From assembly GCF_001894785.1 (NCBI RefSeq), contig NZ_BCWW01000006.1:371597-435596 (forward strand): 64,000 nucleotides of DNA. Reading direction: 5' to 3'. A program made the translations under genes and the position numbers. Origin of the DNA: Rhodococcoides fascians NBRC 12155 = LMG 3623. GTDB taxonomy: Bacteria > Actinomycetota > Actinomycetes > Mycobacteriales > Mycobacteriaceae. The notes under the pieces are model-generated. The model searched no databases. It was not told where the DNA came from and saw nothing but the letters and a program-made list of their open reading frames with translations. This document shows, in pieces, positions 32,916 through 44,843 of the stretch (positions are counted from its first letter, which is position 1; each line of letters starts with the position of its first letter).

Positions 32916-34697
32916 TCAGCCGGGCAGGATCGGCACGGCCTTCACCCCGGCCAGGCCGGTGACCTCGCGCCAGTACCTGTCGCCGACCGGATCGGCATTG
33001 TTGAGTGCGAACACGGCGCGGGCGTCGGCAACGTACTCGGTCTCCGGCGACGCATCGACCGCCAGAACGGGATTGGTGAGATTGCGCGACGGCAGGGCGT
33101 CCATCCTCGAGCCGTCGACCGTCACCTGGACCACCGGTGTATCGGTAGCAACCCGTGCGATGACGATGGCCTCGCCGGTGCTCCAGTCCAAGCTGGTGGC
33201 GTCACTGCCGAGTCCGATCGCAACCGCGCGCGGGGCCGTCAGCGAATAGACGCCCGACGGATCGCGTACCACGGTGGCCACGTACACCACGCCGTCGACG
33301 ATGAGTGCGGCCCGAACGCCGTCGCGGGCCAGCCGGAGTTCGGTGATGCGAGTTCCCAGGGTGGTGACCGCGCGGGCATCGACCGGTATCACCGATACCT
33401 GACCGGTCGAGGGGTCGCGGGCCGCGCGAATGACGTTGGTGCCGTCGATGACCGCCCAGGCGGCGTTGTCATCGGCTCCCCATGTCGGACGCGTGATCGA
33501 CTGCCCCTCGGCCACCGGGAACGCGCCACCGTCGTAGCTACCGACCATCAATGTGCTCGACGGTGCCGGAGCGGGTCTACCGGTGTCCGCGACGCCGGCC
33601 ACGAGTGTTCCGTCGTTCGACAAGGCCACCGAGCGCAGATTCCGTGCCTGCCCGAAGTACCCGGGGGCGGGTGTGGTCGCGGATTGCTCGACGCGGAGCA
33701 GTCGACCGGAGGCCAGTGCGTGCAGGCCGACCGATTCGTTGGTGGAGCTCTGTGGATCGAAGGAGTCGACCCCGGCCGTCGTCCACCCGTCCGGCTTGGT
33801 CGTGTCGATGGGTTGTCCGTCGGCGAGCAGCACGTAGGGCCCGGCCACCTCCGCCGAGGCCAGAGTCCAGATCACCTGTGCGGCAAGCAATTCTCGGTCG
33901 CGGTCGCCCTTGTTCTGCAAACCACCGAAGTCGATTCTGATGCCGCCGAGACCGACTCCGACCTGTGTAGTCTGTCCGTCGGCCTTGGTGATGGGCCCCC
34001 GGATACTGACGTCGTCGGACAATTCGTTGCTCACCGCTGCGGACAGCGCGGACTTGGGTCCATCGATCAACAGCTGCACGAGCTGGTTTGCGAGCTGATC
34101 CTGCGATCCGCTCGTCCACCGAACATCCGGCACCAACACCCCACCGAGCGGATCGACGAAGTAGATGGATCGCTGCTGATAGGTGTCCATGAACGCCGAG
34201 CGATCGATGACCACACCCGGTGGCAGCTTCGAGATGCGCCATTGGCCGTCGACGCGCGTCATGTCGATCGCGATGTCGAACGTGTCCGATCCGGCCTGAT
34301 ATTCCCCGCCGGGAGCCAGGATTCCCGCTGTCGTCGACCGAATCGTGAATTGCGCAGAGTCTGCAGTTCGGGGCCCCGACAGGGTGTCGATCCGATCTGC
34401 GACGACGGTACGAGCGCCGTCGTCCCACGTGTTCGACGCGTCCTCGGTCAGGAACTGTCGGGCGGCCTGGTGGCGGTTGGCCGACACTGCGCTGGCCTCG
34501 AAGAAGTCGTCGAGCAGCCGGTCGGGCTCACGTCCGGGTTCGGGAGCCGGGGCGCTGGTGGGCGCGGCACCGTCGGTCAACGTGCCGATGGCCTGGGGGC
34601 TCGAGGACTCGGGCAGGCTGGCACAACCGGAGACGAGGGCGGCGATCAGGGCGCAGACTGCAACCGAGCGAGACAGGCGACGAGACGAGCGAATCAC
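32916..34697 (-). CDS. lpqB: LpqB lipoprotein of the MtrAB system
   Basis: LpqB is an extracytoplasmic lipoprotein that acts on the sensor MtrB. The start GTG 34697 overlaps the mtrB stop (GTGA). A signal peptide with lipobox LVSGC gives lipidation at a cysteine near residue 25. The middle contains a GerMN-like domain ([14 protein letters not shown]) and the C-terminal half is a beta-propeller. The 593-aa length is normal. The operon order tmk-mtrA-mtrB-lpqB-comF is that of mycobacteria. Confidence 0.95.
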   Translation of the reverse strand: MIRSSRRLSRSVAVCALIAALVSGCASLPESSSPQAIGTLTDGAAPTSAPAPEPGREPDRLLDDFFEASAVSANRHQAARQFLTEDASNTWDDGARTVVADRIDTLSGPRTADSAQFTIRSTTAGILAPGGEYQAGSDTFDIAIDMTRVDGQWRISKLPPGVVIDRSAFMDTYQQRSIYFVDPLGGVLVPDVRWTSGSQDQLANQLVQLLIDGPKSALSAAVSNELSDDVSIRGPITKADGQTTQVGVGLGGIRIDFGGLQNKGDRDRELLAAQVIWTLASAEVAGPYVLLADGQPIDTTKPDGWTTAGVDSFDPQSSTNESVGLHALASGRLLRVEQSATTPAPGYFGQARNLRSVALSNDGTLVAGVADTGRPAPAPSSTLMVGSYDGGAFPVAEGQSITRPTWGADDNAAWAVIDGTNVIRAARDPSTGQVSVIPVDARAVTTLGTRITELRLARDGVRAALIVDGVVYVATVVRDPSGVYSLTAPRAVAIGLGSDATSLDWSTGEAIVIARVATDTPVVQVTVDGSRMDALPSRNLTNPVLAVDASPETEYVADARAVFALNNADPVGDRYWREVTGLAGVKAVPILPG

Positions 34698-36376
34698 GTC
34701 GACGACTCCGACGCGGCCCGCTGCGCACCGATGGCCGGGATCGGTTGTCCCTGAGCGTATTTCTTGGTGCTCGGCTTCAACGGCAGAGGTGAGCCGATCA
34801 CTTTGTGGCCACGGACCAGTGGCACCGTGAGCCGGAAACATGCGCCTTCGCCGACTGCACCCCACGCCTCGAGCTTACCGTCGTGCAGCCGGGCGTCCTC
34901 GACGCTGATCGCCAACCCGAGGCCGGTACCGCCGGAGCGCCGGACGCGGGAGGGGTCCGAGCGCCAGAACCGATTGAACACCAGCTTCTCCTCGCCGGGG
35001 CGCAGACCGATTCCTTGGTCGCGCACCACGAAGGCTGCCGCGTCGGCATCCGATCTCAGGCGCAGCAGCACCGGCTTGCCTTCCCCGTGATCGAGGGCGT
35101 TGGCCAGAAGGTTGCGCAGGATACGTTCGACACGCCGCGGGTCCACCTCGGCGATGACCGCCGTCTCGGGCATGTCGACGATCACCTCGGTACCGGTTTC
35201 GCGGGCGAGGTGACGCACCGTGGAGACCGCAGCGCGTGCACACATCCGCAGGTCGAGTTGCTCGGCGGCCAGTTCGGCGACACCGGCGTCGTGGCGGCTG
35301 ATCTCGAGCAGATCACCGAGCAACGTCTCGAACCGGTCCAGCTCGTTGACCAACAGCTCGGAGGAACGCTTGAGGGCAGGTTCGAGATCGTCACTGGCGT
35401 CGTGAATGAGATCCGCGGCCATCCGCACGGTGGTGAGCGGCGTCCGTAGTTCGTGGCTGACGTCGGAGGTGAACCGGCGCTGCAGGTTTCCGAATTCCTC
35501 GAGCTGGGTGATCTGTTTGGACAGACTTTCGGCCATCTCGTTGAACGACATCGCCAGCCTCGCCATGTCGTCCTCACCGCGAACCGGCATGCGCTCCTTG
35601 AGCCTACCGTCGGCGAAACGTACTGCGATGCGGGACGCGGATCGAATGGGTAGCACCACCTGCCGCGCGACGAGCATCGCGATCGCGGCAAGGAGTACCA
35701 GCAGCACCACGGCCCCGATGAACAGCGTGCCGCGGACCAGGGAGAGCGTCCGGTCTTCGCTGGCGAGCGGGAAGATGAGATACAGCTGCAGCGCCGATAT
35801 GTCGGAACCGGTGGGCGACCCCATGATGAGCGCCGACCCGGAATATCCGCCGTCACTGTCGGTCACGGTGGCGTACTGCGAGCTGATCAGGCCCTTCTTG
35901 ACGAAGTCGCGCAAGCTGGCCGGTATCTGGTCGACCGGACCGACCGACGCTTCCGCGCGGGTCGCGTCGCCCTCGACGATCAGAACAGGGTCGAAGGACC
36001 CTGCCGACCCGGTGGTCGACGCGGCGTCGAGGTCCTGGTTCGTCAACGCTGCTCTCGCCCGTTCGAGACGGGTGGACAGGCCGCTCGAATCATCGGCACC
36101 GGCGAGGTTGCCCTCCACCGTGGTGCGCGAGCGGTCGAGTTCCTCGGTGGCTGCAGACAGCTTCGCTTCGAGCAACCGATCGGTGATCTGGCTGGTCAGA
36201 ACAACGCCGAGAATCAGGATCACCACGAGCGACAACGTCAGGGTCGAGACGACCACGCGTAGTTGCAGTGACCTTCGCCAGGCATGACCCAGCGATGTGC
36301 TCAGCGACCTGAACCAACGCAGGAGCGGGGAGAACTTGCCGTTGATTCGTCGCCGAGAGTGGGAAAAACCGATCAC
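34694..36376 (-). CDS. mtrB: MtrB sensor histidine kinase
   Basis: The 560-aa kinase has membrane segments at about residues 42-62 and 215-240 flanking an extracytoplasmic sensor region. A HAMP domain, the HisKA H-box [11 protein letters not shown] with H308, and an ATPase with NALDHGE, DQGIGL and GGTGLGLAI follow. It phosphorylates MtrA and controls cell-wall hydrolases, division and osmotic response. GTG 36376 overlaps the mtrA stop by four bases, so translation is coupled; the frame continues upstream only as antisense-like sequence. Confidence 0.96.
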   Translation of the reverse strand: MIGFSHSRRRINGKFSPLLRWFRSLSTSLGHAWRRSLQLRVVVSTLTLSLVVILILGVVLTSQITDRLLEAKLSAATEELDRSRTTVEGNLAGADDSSGLSTRLERARAALTNQDLDAASTTGSAGSFDPVLIVEGDATRAEASVGPVDQIPASLRDFVKKGLISSQYATVTDSDGGYSGSALIMGSPTGSDISALQLYLIFPLASEDRTLSLVRGTLFIGAVVLLVLLAAIAMLVARQVVLPIRSASRIAVRFADGRLKERMPVRGEDDMARLAMSFNEMAESLSKQITQLEEFGNLQRRFTSDVSHELRTPLTTVRMAADLIHDASDDLEPALKRSSELLVNELDRFETLLGDLLEISRHDAGVAELAAEQLDLRMCARAAVSTVRHLARETGTEVIVDMPETAVIAEVDPRRVERILRNLLANALDHGEGKPVLLRLRSDADAAAFVVRDQGIGLRPGEEKLVFNRFWRSDPSRVRRSGGTGLGLAISVEDARLHDGKLEAWGAVGEGACFRLTVPLVRGHKVIGSPLPLKPSTKKYAQGQPIPAIGAQRAASESST

Positions 36377-37050
36377 GGCGGTCCGGCCTTGTACCCGACC
36401 CCCCTCACGGTCAACACCACCTCCGGGTTCTCCGGATCCTTCTCGACCTTGGCGCGCAGGCGCTGAACGTGGACGTTGACCAGGCGGGTGTCGGCGGCGT
36501 GCCGGTAGCCCCACACCTGTTCGAGCAGAACTTCACGGGTGAACACCTGACGGGGCTTGCGGGCCAAGGCGACCAGCAGATCGAATTCGAGCGGAGTGAG
36601 CGAGACCAGCTCGTCGCCGCGGCTGACCTTGTGGGCGGGGACGTCGATGACGATGTCGGCGATCGACAACAGTTCGGCCGGCTCGTCCTCGGTTCGACGC
36701 AGTCGTGCCCGGACGCGTGCCACCAGCTCCTTCGGCTTGAAGGGCTTCATGATGTAGTCGTCGGCCCCGGATTCGAGACCGAGCACCACATCGACGGTGT
36801 CGGTCTTGGCCGTCAGCATGACGATCGGGACCCCCGAGTCGGCTCGCAGCACGCGACAGACGTCGATGCCGTTCATTCCGGGAAGCATCAGGTCGAGCAA
36901 CACCAGATCGGGTCGATTCTCGCGGACGGCCGCCAGCGCTTGGGTGCCGTCTCCGACGACGAACGGCTCGAATCCCTCACCGCGCAACACGATGGTGAGC
37001 ATCTCCGCCAGAGCCGAATCGTCGTCCACAACCAGAATCCGAGGCTTCAT
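36373..37050 (-). CDS. mtrA: MtrA response regulator (OmpR/PhoB family)
   Basis: The 225-aa regulator has a receiver domain with D10/D11 acidic pocket, phosphoacceptor D53 in [11 protein letters not shown] and K102-type lysine in [10 protein letters not shown], and a winged helix C-terminal domain. MtrA is essential in M. tuberculosis and regulates oriC activity, wall hydrolases and resuscitation factors. It sits four bases after the tmk stop and overlaps mtrB, so tmk-mtrA-mtrB-lpqB read as one operon. Confidence 0.97.
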   Translation of the reverse strand: MKPRILVVDDDSALAEMLTIVLRGEGFEPFVVGDGTQALAAVRENRPDLVLLDLMLPGMNGIDVCRVLRADSGVPIVMLTAKTDTVDVVLGLESGADDYIMKPFKPKELVARVRARLRRTEDEPAELLSIADIVIDVPAHKVSRGDELVSLTPLEFDLLVALARKPRQVFTREVLLEQVWGYRHAADTRLVNVHVQRLRAKVEKDPENPEVVLTVRGVGYKAGPP

Positions 37051-37054
37051 GGCT

Positions 37055-37720
37055 CTATCGTGTCACTTTCGGCTCGGCGGATGGCTGATTGAACATGTCG
37101 GCGGCGAGTCGATCGGGGTCGACGTCGGCGCGCACGACTCGCCAGGGCGACGCCCAGTTCGTTTCTGCGAGACGGCCGTAGACGGCCGAGGTTCGGGTCT
37201 GCAGCGAGCCGTCGCGTTCGTAGGCATCCCGGGTGCGCGCGGCGTCCGCACTCTCACGCGCGGCGGCGCGCTCCGCAGCGAGAGCCACCGGTACGTCCAG
37301 CAACACCTGCACGTCCGGAACGGGCACACCGAACCGCTCGAATTCGAGTGACCGGATCCACTCGACGGCCGCTCCGTCGACGGACTGCTCCAACCGCGCC
37401 GCGGTGTAGGCGGCGTTGGACGCCACGTACCGGTCCAGCAACACGATATCGTTGCGGGACAACAAGTTTCGGATCTCGTCGGCCGCATCCTTGCGGTCGA
37501 GTGCAAACAGCAGCGCCATGGCGTGCACGCTGCCCGCGGTGTCTCCGTGTTCCCCCTGCAGCGCCTCGGCCGCCAGATCGGCATGAACCGACCTTCCGTA
37601 CCGGGGAAACCCGACCCGGACGACGGCCAGGCCGTCGCGTTCCCACGCCGAGACGAGCCGACGGGCGAGCGTGTTCTTGCCCGCTCCGTCGACTCCCTCG
37701 ATGACGAAGAGCTTTCCCAA
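37055..37720 (-). CDS. tmk: Thymidylate kinase
   Basis: Tmk phosphorylates dTMP to dTDP for DNA synthesis. The P-loop GVDGAGKNT lies at residues 9-17, DRYVASNAAYT carries the DR(Y/H) motif, and the LID region contains arginines. The 221-aa length is normal and it matches Rv3247c. The start appears to be TTG 37720, preceded by GAGAG. The gene heads the mtrAB operon and follows sahH by 17 bp on the same strand. Confidence 0.95.
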   Translation of the reverse strand: MGKLFVIEGVDGAGKNTLARRLVSAWERDGLAVVRVGFPRYGRSVHADLAAEALQGEHGDTAGSVHAMALLFALDRKDAADEIRNLLSRNDIVLLDRYVASNAAYTAARLEQSVDGAAVEWIRSLEFERFGVPVPDVQVLLDVPVALAAERAAARESADAARTRDAYERDGSLQTRTSAVYGRLAETNWASPWRVVRADVDPDRLAADMFNQPSAEPKVTR

Positions 37721-37737
37721 CGACCGAACTCTCTCGG

Positions 37738-39222
<1,485 letters not shown>

Positions 39223-39342
39223 CTTGCCTCTCCTGTTGACTTGAATGTCTTCGTCCAGGCTATCGGGTCGCGGCGCGCGGCGACCGTCTGCCCGGCGAAT
39301 CGGTCCGATGCCCTTCAGACGGCTCGTCGAGTGGTCCCGCGG

Positions 39343-40572
39343 TCACCCGTGTTGCTGGGCTCGCGCCAGAATCCGTTCGCGCTTTCGGGGCAGAATGTTG
39401 GCCCGGACGAGATCACCGTCGTAGTGGTCGAGCACCCGCGGGTCCATCACCCGACGCCACAGCGGCGGTACCGCTGCCAGTAGAACCATCGTCGCGTACC
39501 CGGCGGGCAATTGCGGGGCCTCGTCGCACGAGAGCAGAGTCTGGTATCGCTTCCCCGGATTGGCATGATGATCGCTGTGTCGCTGCAGGTGGTAGAGAAA
39601 GATGTTGGTGCACAGCCGGTCGCTGTTCCAACTGTGCCGCGGTGCGCATCGCACGTATCTGCCTCGCTCGTTCGTCTCGCGCAGCAGTGCGTAGTGCTCC
39701 ACGTAGTTCACCATCTCCAGGAGCACGAATCCCACGACGGCTTGTATCAGCAGATACGGCGCGATCGCCCAGCCGAAGACGACCATCAGCGTGACGAAGA
39801 GAACGGCGCTGAGCAGCCACGTGTGCAACAGAGCGTTCGACGGGTGAAACACGGAGTGGCCCTTGCGACGCAGCCGCCGAGCCTCGAGCTTCCAGGCCGA
39901 GGCCAGCCCGAGAACAGCGCTGCGCGGCACGAACGTCCACACGCTCTCTCCCAGCCGGGCACTGGCCGGATCCTCCGGAGTGGCCACCCGCACGTGGTGA
40001 CCGCGGTTGTGCTCGACGAAGAAGTGTCCGTACAGGGTTTGCGACAAGGCCACCTTCGCCAACCAGCGTTCGTGCTGCTCGACGCGGTGGCCCAGCTCGT
40101 GGGCGGCGTTGATTCCGGTTCCCGCGACCAGGCCCACCGTCACCGCGAGCCCGATCTTGTCCACCACGCTCAGACCTCCGTACGCCCACATCCAGCAGGC
40201 GACGATCAGACCGATGAATTGGATGGGCAGGAACAGGTAGGTGCACCAGCGGTAATAACGGTCGTTCTGCAGCTTGTCGGCCGCAGACGCGTCCGGGTTG
40301 TGACCGTCCTCGCCCGCGAGCAGATCGATGATCGGAATGATCACGAAGAACACCAGGACGCCGCTCCACCAGAACACCGGCATGCCGGTCCAGTACACCA
40401 ATTGGGACGGCAACAGCGCCGATGCCGGTGCCAGCAGACCCAGCATCCACAGGTAGCGCTTGTTGTCCCACCGCCGAACCGCAGGTGCAGCCCCGGCCGA
40501 ATTCCGCTCCCCGAAAGCGACACCCGAATCGTCCGATGAGGTGATCCGGCCGTCCACGCTCACAGTTGCCAC
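39343..40572 (-). CDS. alkB: AlkB-type alkane 1-monooxygenase
   Basis: This membrane di-iron enzyme hydroxylates medium- and long-chain alkanes at the terminal carbon. All ligand boxes are present: HELGH (158-162), EHNRGHH (187-193), NYVEHY (289-294) and LQRHSDHH (329-336), with six hydrophobic segments between and before them. No rubredoxin domain is fused at the C-terminus. No rubredoxin or regulator gene lies in the 120-bp gap to sahH, unlike the usual alkB-rubA-rubB-tetR cluster. The start may be GTG 40572 or the GTG nine bases later, which is better spaced from GAGAGGG. Confidence 0.93.
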   Translation of the reverse strand: MATVSVDGRITSSDDSGVAFGERNSAGAAPAVRRWDNKRYLWMLGLLAPASALLPSQLVYWTGMPVFWWSGVLVFFVIIPIIDLLAGEDGHNPDASAADKLQNDRYYRWCTYLFLPIQFIGLIVACWMWAYGGLSVVDKIGLAVTVGLVAGTGINAAHELGHRVEQHERWLAKVALSQTLYGHFFVEHNRGHHVRVATPEDPASARLGESVWTFVPRSAVLGLASAWKLEARRLRRKGHSVFHPSNALLHTWLLSAVLFVTLMVVFGWAIAPYLLIQAVVGFVLLEMVNYVEHYALLRETNERGRYVRCAPRHSWNSDRLCTNIFLYHLQRHSDHHANPGKRYQTLLSCDEAPQLPAGYATMVLLAAVPPLWRRVMDPRVLDHYDGDLVRANILPRKRERILARAQQHG

Positions 40573-40681
40573 ACCCTCTCACCGAATGTTTGCGGTCCTA
40601 TCAGTTTGTTTTCGAGGGTATAACATGCCGGGCGTTCGGACCGAGGGGTGTGACGCATACCCCGGACACGTCGGATCCGAG

Positions 40682-40720
40682 AAAACCGGCCCCGCCCGCA
40701 CAATCGACGGTCGGGGCCGG
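40682..40720 (-). terminator. Rho-independent terminator of the amino-acid permease
   Basis: On the minus strand a 9-bp GC stem CCGGCCCCG/CGGGGCCGG (40686-40694 with 40712-40720) is followed by TTTTC. It lies 26 bp after the permease stop and is the only terminator in the window with a clear T-run. Confidence 0.85.
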
Positions 40721-40745
40721 CCTCGCAAGACGACTCGGCCGCGTC

Positions 40746-42257
40746 TCACTCGGGTCGCGACTCGACTTTCTTCGCCTCGCGCAGACCCATCACCGAATGG
40801 CGGCGACCGTACAGCACGTAGATGACGACACCCGCTGCCATCCACACCAGGAACCGCAACCACGTCTCGACCGACAGGTTGAGCATCAGCCACAGGCATG
40901 CGGCCACTGCCAGGATCGGAACCAGCGGAACCCAGGGCACGCGGAACCCGCGCTCGAGATCGGGACGCGTCTTGCGGAGGACGAGCACACCGGCCGACAC
41001 CAGAACGAAGGCGAACAGCGTGCCGATGTTGACCATCTCCTCGAGCGTGCCGAGAGGGACGAACGCGGCGAGCAGTCCGACCACCACACCGACCAGGATC
41101 GTCGTCCGAACCGGCGTGCCCTTCTTTCCGGTGTGGGCCAGACCGCGCGGCACCAGGCCGTCTCGCGACATGGCGAACAGGACGCGAGTCTGCCCCAGCA
41201 TGAGAACCATGACCACCGTCGTCAGACCGGCCAGTGCGCCGAACGAAATGATGTTCTTGGCCCACGTCAGCCCGTTCAGCTCGAACGCCGTTGCCAGCGT
41301 GGCACTGTCGCCGGCCAGATCCGTGTACTTGACCATCCCGGTCAGCACCAAGGTCACCGCCACGTAGAGCACGGTCACGATGGCCAAGGATCCGAGGATG
41401 CCGCGCGGCAATGCCTTCTGCGGCTCCTTCGTCTCCTCGGCCGTTGTCGCGACCACGTCGAAGCCGATGAACGCGAAGAACACCAGCGACGCCGCCGCCA
41501 GCAGTCCGTACCAACCGAAGGTGCTACCGCCCGCACCGGTGACGAAGGAGAACAGGGACTGATGAAGCCCCTCACCCGTGGACGCGGGCTCGGACGGCGG
41601 AATGTACGGGTCGTAGTTGGCGACCTTGATGTAGAACGCACCGAGCACGACGACGAACAGCACGACGATCACCTTGATGGCTGTGATCACCAACGACACG
41701 CGCGAGGACAACTTGGTTCCCGAGGCGATGAGAACCGTCAACACCACCACGATGAGAAGTGCGCCCCAGTCGAAATTCAGCGAACCGATCTGCAGTACCG
41801 GGGCCGACGTGCCGAGCAGGTCTCCCAGGTAGAGCGACCAGGCCTTCGCCACCACCGCCGCGGCGAGTCCGAATTCCAGGATCAGATCCCAGCCGATGAT
41901 CCAGGCGATGAACTCACCGAATGCGGCGTAGGAGAACGTGTAGGCACTACCGGCGACCGGAACCGTGGAGGCGAACTCGGCGTAACAGAGGGCAGCGAGC
42001 CCGCAGGCGATGGCCGCCAACACGAACGCCACCGAAACAGCCGGTCCGGCAACGTTTCCGGCAGTCCTCGCCGTCAGCGTGAAAATGCCGGCTCCGACCG
42101 CCACCGCGACACCGAACACGGTCAGATCCCACGAACCGAGCTCCTTGCGCAACTTGGTGTCCGGTTCGTCGGTGTCCTTGATCGATTGTTCGATCGACTT
42201 GGTCCGGAACCACCCCGTCGTACGCGGGGGCTTCCTGGGCCGGTCTGCCTTGGTCAT
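40746..42257 (-). CDS. APC-superfamily amino-acid permease (cationic amino-acid transporter type)
   Basis: The 503-aa protein has about 12 membrane segments. Helix 1 contains the unwound GAGIFTLTA segment typical of APC transporters, and the cytosolic loop 2 region PVAGSAYTFSYAAFGE is the family hallmark. It matches Rv3253c and the CAT family by length and layout. The substrate is probably an amino acid, but cation specificity is inferred only. ATG 42257 follows GGAGG. It ends in a strong terminator. Confidence 0.92.
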   Translation of the reverse strand: MTKADRPRKPPRTTGWFRTKSIEQSIKDTDEPDTKLRKELGSWDLTVFGVAVAVGAGIFTLTARTAGNVAGPAVSVAFVLAAIACGLAALCYAEFASTVPVAGSAYTFSYAAFGEFIAWIIGWDLILEFGLAAAVVAKAWSLYLGDLLGTSAPVLQIGSLNFDWGALLIVVVLTVLIASGTKLSSRVSLVITAIKVIVVLFVVVLGAFYIKVANYDPYIPPSEPASTGEGLHQSLFSFVTGAGGSTFGWYGLLAAASLVFFAFIGFDVVATTAEETKEPQKALPRGILGSLAIVTVLYVAVTLVLTGMVKYTDLAGDSATLATAFELNGLTWAKNIISFGALAGLTTVVMVLMLGQTRVLFAMSRDGLVPRGLAHTGKKGTPVRTTILVGVVVGLLAAFVPLGTLEEMVNIGTLFAFVLVSAGVLVLRKTRPDLERGFRVPWVPLVPILAVAACLWLMLNLSVETWLRFLVWMAAGVVIYVLYGRRHSVMGLREAKKVESRPE

Positions 42258-42394
42258 CGGACCTCCGTATCGCCACGTCGCTTCTGCAGACGGCCGATCC
42301 GATCGGACCCACCCGTCCCAGAATTCACTGTGACATTACCTTATTGGTAGCGGGCACCCGTGTCGGACACTTCGGCCACTCGACTTGCCGCGCC

Positions 42395-43630
42395 TTACGA
42401 CTGCAATGATCCGACCGCCGCCACGAACACTTCGGCACCGTCGGAGTCCGCGGTGACGGTGACCGATCGGTCGGCAGCGGGAATCCACGCCGAACTACCT
42501 TGGGGCACGGTGAGCCCCGCGTGTGTGTCACCGGTCGTCGCCAGCACCGAACCGCTGGTGCACAACAGAATTCGCGGACCGGTTCCAGGAATCTCGACGG
42601 TCTCCCCCGGACCGACCGCCGTCCGGCTGAGGACGAATTCAGGGGCCGGCGTCGGGTATCGGTAGGTGGGCCGATCGTTCTCACCCGGCGTGATCGGAGA
42701 GATGTCGGCGGGCTCGAAGTCCAGCACGCGCAACAACTCCGGCACGTCGACGTGCTTGGGCGTCAACCCTCCACGCAGAACGTTGTCGGAGTTGGCCATG
42801 ATCTCCACACCGGTTCCGCGCAGGTACGCATGGAGATTGCCCGCATCCAGGTACAGGCCCTGGCCGGGAGTCAGGGTGACCCGATTGAGCAGTAAGGCCG
42901 CCAGTACTCCAGCATCACCGGGATACGACTCCCCCAGCTCGAGCAACGTCCGTGCCTCGGCGGCGAATCGACCGCCGTCGGCGCGGGCAGGCCCCGACAG
43001 ATAATCGATGCAGCCCTGGGCGACCGCAGGCAACAGGTCGTCCAGGGACTGCCCGGGCAACGTGATCCACGAGGTGAACACCGTCCGGAGGCCCGACGCG
43101 TCGGGCTGAGCGGCGAGCAACGTGCGATACCCCGCGAGGGACGGCACGGCCAACGCATCGAGAAACTCGACCGTCTCGGCCGGTTGCCGAAACCCTGCCA
43201 GTGCTTCGAATTCGGTGAGTGCCACGATCAGCTCGGGCTTGTGATTGGCGTCCCGGTAATTGCGCACCGGGGAATCGATCGCAACACCTGCGGCATTCTC
43301 CCGCGCGAAGCCCTCACGCGCCTGCGCGCTGCTCGGATGTGCCTGCAACGACAGAGGTTCTTCTGCGGCAAGCAATTTCAGCAAGTACGGCAGCCGCGAC
43401 GAGAAGTCCTCTGCAGAGCCGCCCAACTGTGTTTCCGGATCCCCGTCGATGAGGGTGAGCAACGGCGTGCTGCCACCCTCGTGAACCACGTGCGCAGAAT
43501 CGGCCGGGTGTGCACCCAGCCAGATCTCCGCCTCGGGATGATCGGACGGTACCGGCCTACCCTGGATACGAGCCAGAGCAGTGCGCGAACCCCAAGCGTA
43601 GGACCGGACTGCGCCTCGCAGGAGTTGCAC
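42395..43630 (-). CDS. manA: Mannose-6-phosphate isomerase, class I
   Basis: ManA interconverts fructose-6-phosphate and mannose-6-phosphate, feeding GDP-mannose for lipoarabinomannan-type glycans and protein mannosylation. The zinc-binding cupin has SLQAHPSSAQAREGF at about residue 98 and the active-site segment LYLDAGNLHAYLRGTGVEIMANSDNVLRGGLTPKH split over residues 245-280. The 411-aa length is normal. GTG 43630 shares one base with the upstream stop (TAGTG), so it is coupled to the SIS-domain gene. Confidence 0.94.
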   Translation of the reverse strand: MQLLRGAVRSYAWGSRTALARIQGRPVPSDHPEAEIWLGAHPADSAHVVHEGGSTPLLTLIDGDPETQLGGSAEDFSSRLPYLLKLLAAEEPLSLQAHPSSAQAREGFARENAAGVAIDSPVRNYRDANHKPELIVALTEFEALAGFRQPAETVEFLDALAVPSLAGYRTLLAAQPDASGLRTVFTSWITLPGQSLDDLLPAVAQGCIDYLSGPARADGGRFAAEARTLLELGESYPGDAGVLAALLLNRVTLTPGQGLYLDAGNLHAYLRGTGVEIMANSDNVLRGGLTPKHVDVPELLRVLDFEPADISPITPGENDRPTYRYPTPAPEFVLSRTAVGPGETVEIPGTGPRILLCTSGSVLATTGDTHAGLTVPQGSSAWIPAADRSVTVTADSDGAEVFVAAVGSLQS

Positions 43631-44772
43631 TAGCTACCGCCCATCAACGACAAGTACGCGGCAGTGGTGTCCAACCGCGTTGCCAACACCGACATCGTGT
43701 CGAGCATCGAGAGTGTAACCGGATCGGGTGACGCCGCGCGGGCCTCGAAACCCGAACTCACGAACTCCCCGCCGGACGTCGCCTCACCGGACTCGGTCAG
43801 TACCAGTTCGGAATTCGGAACACCGGCAATGCGTCGTTCGGTCAGCGCGCGATCGGATTCGGACGCCAGGACGAATACCCGCATCGGCTGTTCGGGAGCC
43901 GGTCCGTCGAGCTCCTCGTCGTGGAAGATCGAGTCGAAGGTGCTGACCGGCCCCGATGACTCGACCATGGACGCACGGATGGACGCAGCGATGACATCGC
44001 CGAGCTCACCCGCAGCCACGATCAGACCGGCCACCCGCAGCAACACCTCGCTACCGTGCCGCGCCACCTCGACGGCAGCCGGCCCGGCACCGCTGAGCAC
44101 CACACGTTTGCCGCTGAACCCACTGGCAAGCGCTTTGGCAGGGTTGTGGAACACCTCGTTGGACGGGCTGTTGCGCACAGCCTCGGCATCGAGCAGATCT
44201 GCGAGCCGAGAAAGGTTGGGCAGCAGCGCCTTCCACGAACCACCGGCAACCGCGCCGAGGACGGCCACGAACGCCGCGAGGTAGCGCATCAGCGCATTGT
44301 GGTCACGCACCGCTATGCGCGGCGGCAACCACATGACCCTGGCACCGCGCACGGCACGCAAGGGACCCTCTTCCGGTGCCACGACGACGACCTCCGCGCC
44401 GCGCCGCGCTGCCGCGTCGACCGATTCGGCCAAGCGCGGATCGCCTGCATCGTCGCCGGCCACCACGACGACATCCAGTGGCCCGATCCACGGCGGAGTT
44501 CCGGTACTACGAACCAGGGGAACGCCCAAATGGTTTCCGAGAGCAGCGACAAGCAGAGACGCGGCACGGCTGCTGCGGCCGTCGCCGGTCACTATCACCA
44601 CGCTGCGAGGTCGCAGGTCGGCCAGGCGCGCCAGCACCGACTCTTCGACCGCAGTGGCGACGGCGCGTACTTGAGCACCCGCGAGCGCGGCGCTGCGGAG
44701 CGCGCCCTCCCGATCGGCGGCCACGATCGCGCCGGCGTCGTCGAGATCGACCAGAGACGTCACTGCCCTCAT
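43630..44772 (-). CDS. SIS-domain (phosphosugar isomerase-like) protein, Rv3256c/TobH type
   Basis: This roughly 380-aa protein between manB and manA resembles a bifunctional phosphoglucose/phosphomannose isomerase without clear catalytic motifs. Its two sugar-isomerase-like halves are marked by VVIVTGDGRSSRAASLL and KRVVLSGAGPAAVEVARHG. It may act in the mannose branch given its neighbours. ATG 44772 has GGAAGG upstream; in-frame starts up to 44823 are open. It overlaps the manA start by one base. Confidence 0.8.
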   Translation of the reverse strand: MRAVTSLVDLDDAGAIVAADREGALRSAALAGAQVRAVATAVEESVLARLADLRPRSVVIVTGDGRSSRAASLLVAALGNHLGVPLVRSTGTPPWIGPLDVVVVAGDDAGDPRLAESVDAAARRGAEVVVVAPEEGPLRAVRGARVMWLPPRIAVRDHNALMRYLAAFVAVLGAVAGGSWKALLPNLSRLADLLDAEAVRNSPSNEVFHNPAKALASGFSGKRVVLSGAGPAAVEVARHGSEVLLRVAGLIVAAGELGDVIAASIRASMVESSGPVSTFDSIFHDEELDGPAPEQPMRVFVLASESDRALTERRIAGVPNSELVLTESGEATSGGEFVSSGFEARAASPDPVTLSMLDTMSVLATRLDTTAAYLSLMGGS

Positions 44773-44843
44773 GACCTCGGCACCTTCCCTTACGTCACCG
44801 ACTCGAAATGCCTGCATACCCACTTGTGAACTCTAGGTAACCA

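Noticed and set aside
39223..39342. An S-adenosylhomocysteine riboswitch upstream of sahH
   Set aside because: The 120-bp leader shows no convincing conserved core that I can recognise, and a normal Shine-Dalgarno sequence is present.
40566..42350. A 594-codon plus-strand frame opposite the amino-acid permease
   Set aside because: It is a His/Arg/Gln-rich mirror of a membrane-protein gene with no domain; the permease is well supported.
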